Assembly: GCA_938017885.1 (NCBI GenBank)
Contig: CALIJD010000099.1
Location: 1-5,292, forward strand
Length of the DNA stretch: 5,292 nt
Source of the DNA: an uncultured Granulicatella sp.
GTDB lineage: Bacteria > Bacillota > Bacilli > Lactobacillales > Aerococcaceae
Direction: 5' to 3'
Shown here: in pieces, positions 5,288 to 5,292 of the stretch
Numbering within the stretch: position 1 is the first letter of the stretch
How the letters are laid out: the number at the start of each line of letters is the position of its first letter
Program-made: the position numbers and the translations under genes
Notes under the pieces: generated by a model
What the model was told of the DNA's origin: nothing
The model's input: the letters and a program-made list of their open reading frames with translations, nothing else
Databases searched by the model: none

Positions 5288-5292
5288 CCTAA

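Larger units (their letters stand above)
4798..5292. other. Long non-coding stretch with diverged repeats and hairpins
   Basis: These 495 bases hold no convincing protein gene. Short frames exist on both strands, but none has a start codon with a ribosome binding site, and frames that look conserved between the repeat copies change mostly at codon first positions. The stretch contains two direct copies of a segment of about 130 bp, a nested inverted-repeat structure, and a hairpin near the right edge, each described separately. I recognise no tRNA, rRNA, tmRNA, SRP RNA, RNase P RNA, T-box or common riboswitch motif in it. It may extend beyond the window. Confidence 0.7.

Overview
The window reads as chromosomal DNA of a low-GC Gram-positive bacterium (Bacillota, most likely Lactobacillales). 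The evidence is the AT-rich composition, strong AGGAGG-type ribosome binding sites, compact operons ending in hairpin-plus-U terminators, and protein families typical of that group. I cannot name a genus from sequence alone.

Region 1 (1-2211, minus strand) is the front of a sugar-PTS operon. A 675-residue PRD-containing, BglG/MtlR-type regulator (HTH, two PRDs, EIIB-like and EIIA domains) is followed after 3 nt by the start of a PTS EIIB gene of the ascorbate (UlaB/SgaB) type, which runs off the left edge. The regulator should sense phosphotransfer through the PTS and control its own operon. Its EIIA domain could also serve the neighbouring EIIB.

Region 2 (2363-3991, minus strand) is a two-gene ABC-2 exporter operon: an ATPase (274 aa) overlapping by 8 nt a six-helix permease (233 aa), closed by a strong hairpin terminator. 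The divergent 267-nt gap upstream carries a cluster of GTCAC repeats that looks like a binding region for a regulator of this operon, and a separate inverted repeat.

Region 3 (4149-4797, plus strand) is a single-gene unit: a good sigma-A-type promoter, a RimJ/RimL-like GNAT protein whose acetyl-CoA-binding motif is badly eroded, and an excellent intrinsic terminator.

Region 4 (4798-5292) has no convincing protein gene. It contains two diverged direct copies, 255-256 bp apart, of a segment of about 130 bp. The first copy runs into a nested set of inverted repeats (a 17-nt-arm outer stem enclosing at least three inner helices), and another hairpin lies at the right edge. This unexplained structured repeat is the best candidate in the window for something undescribed: a non-coding RNA, a small non-autonomous mobile element, or the edge of a larger element outside the window.
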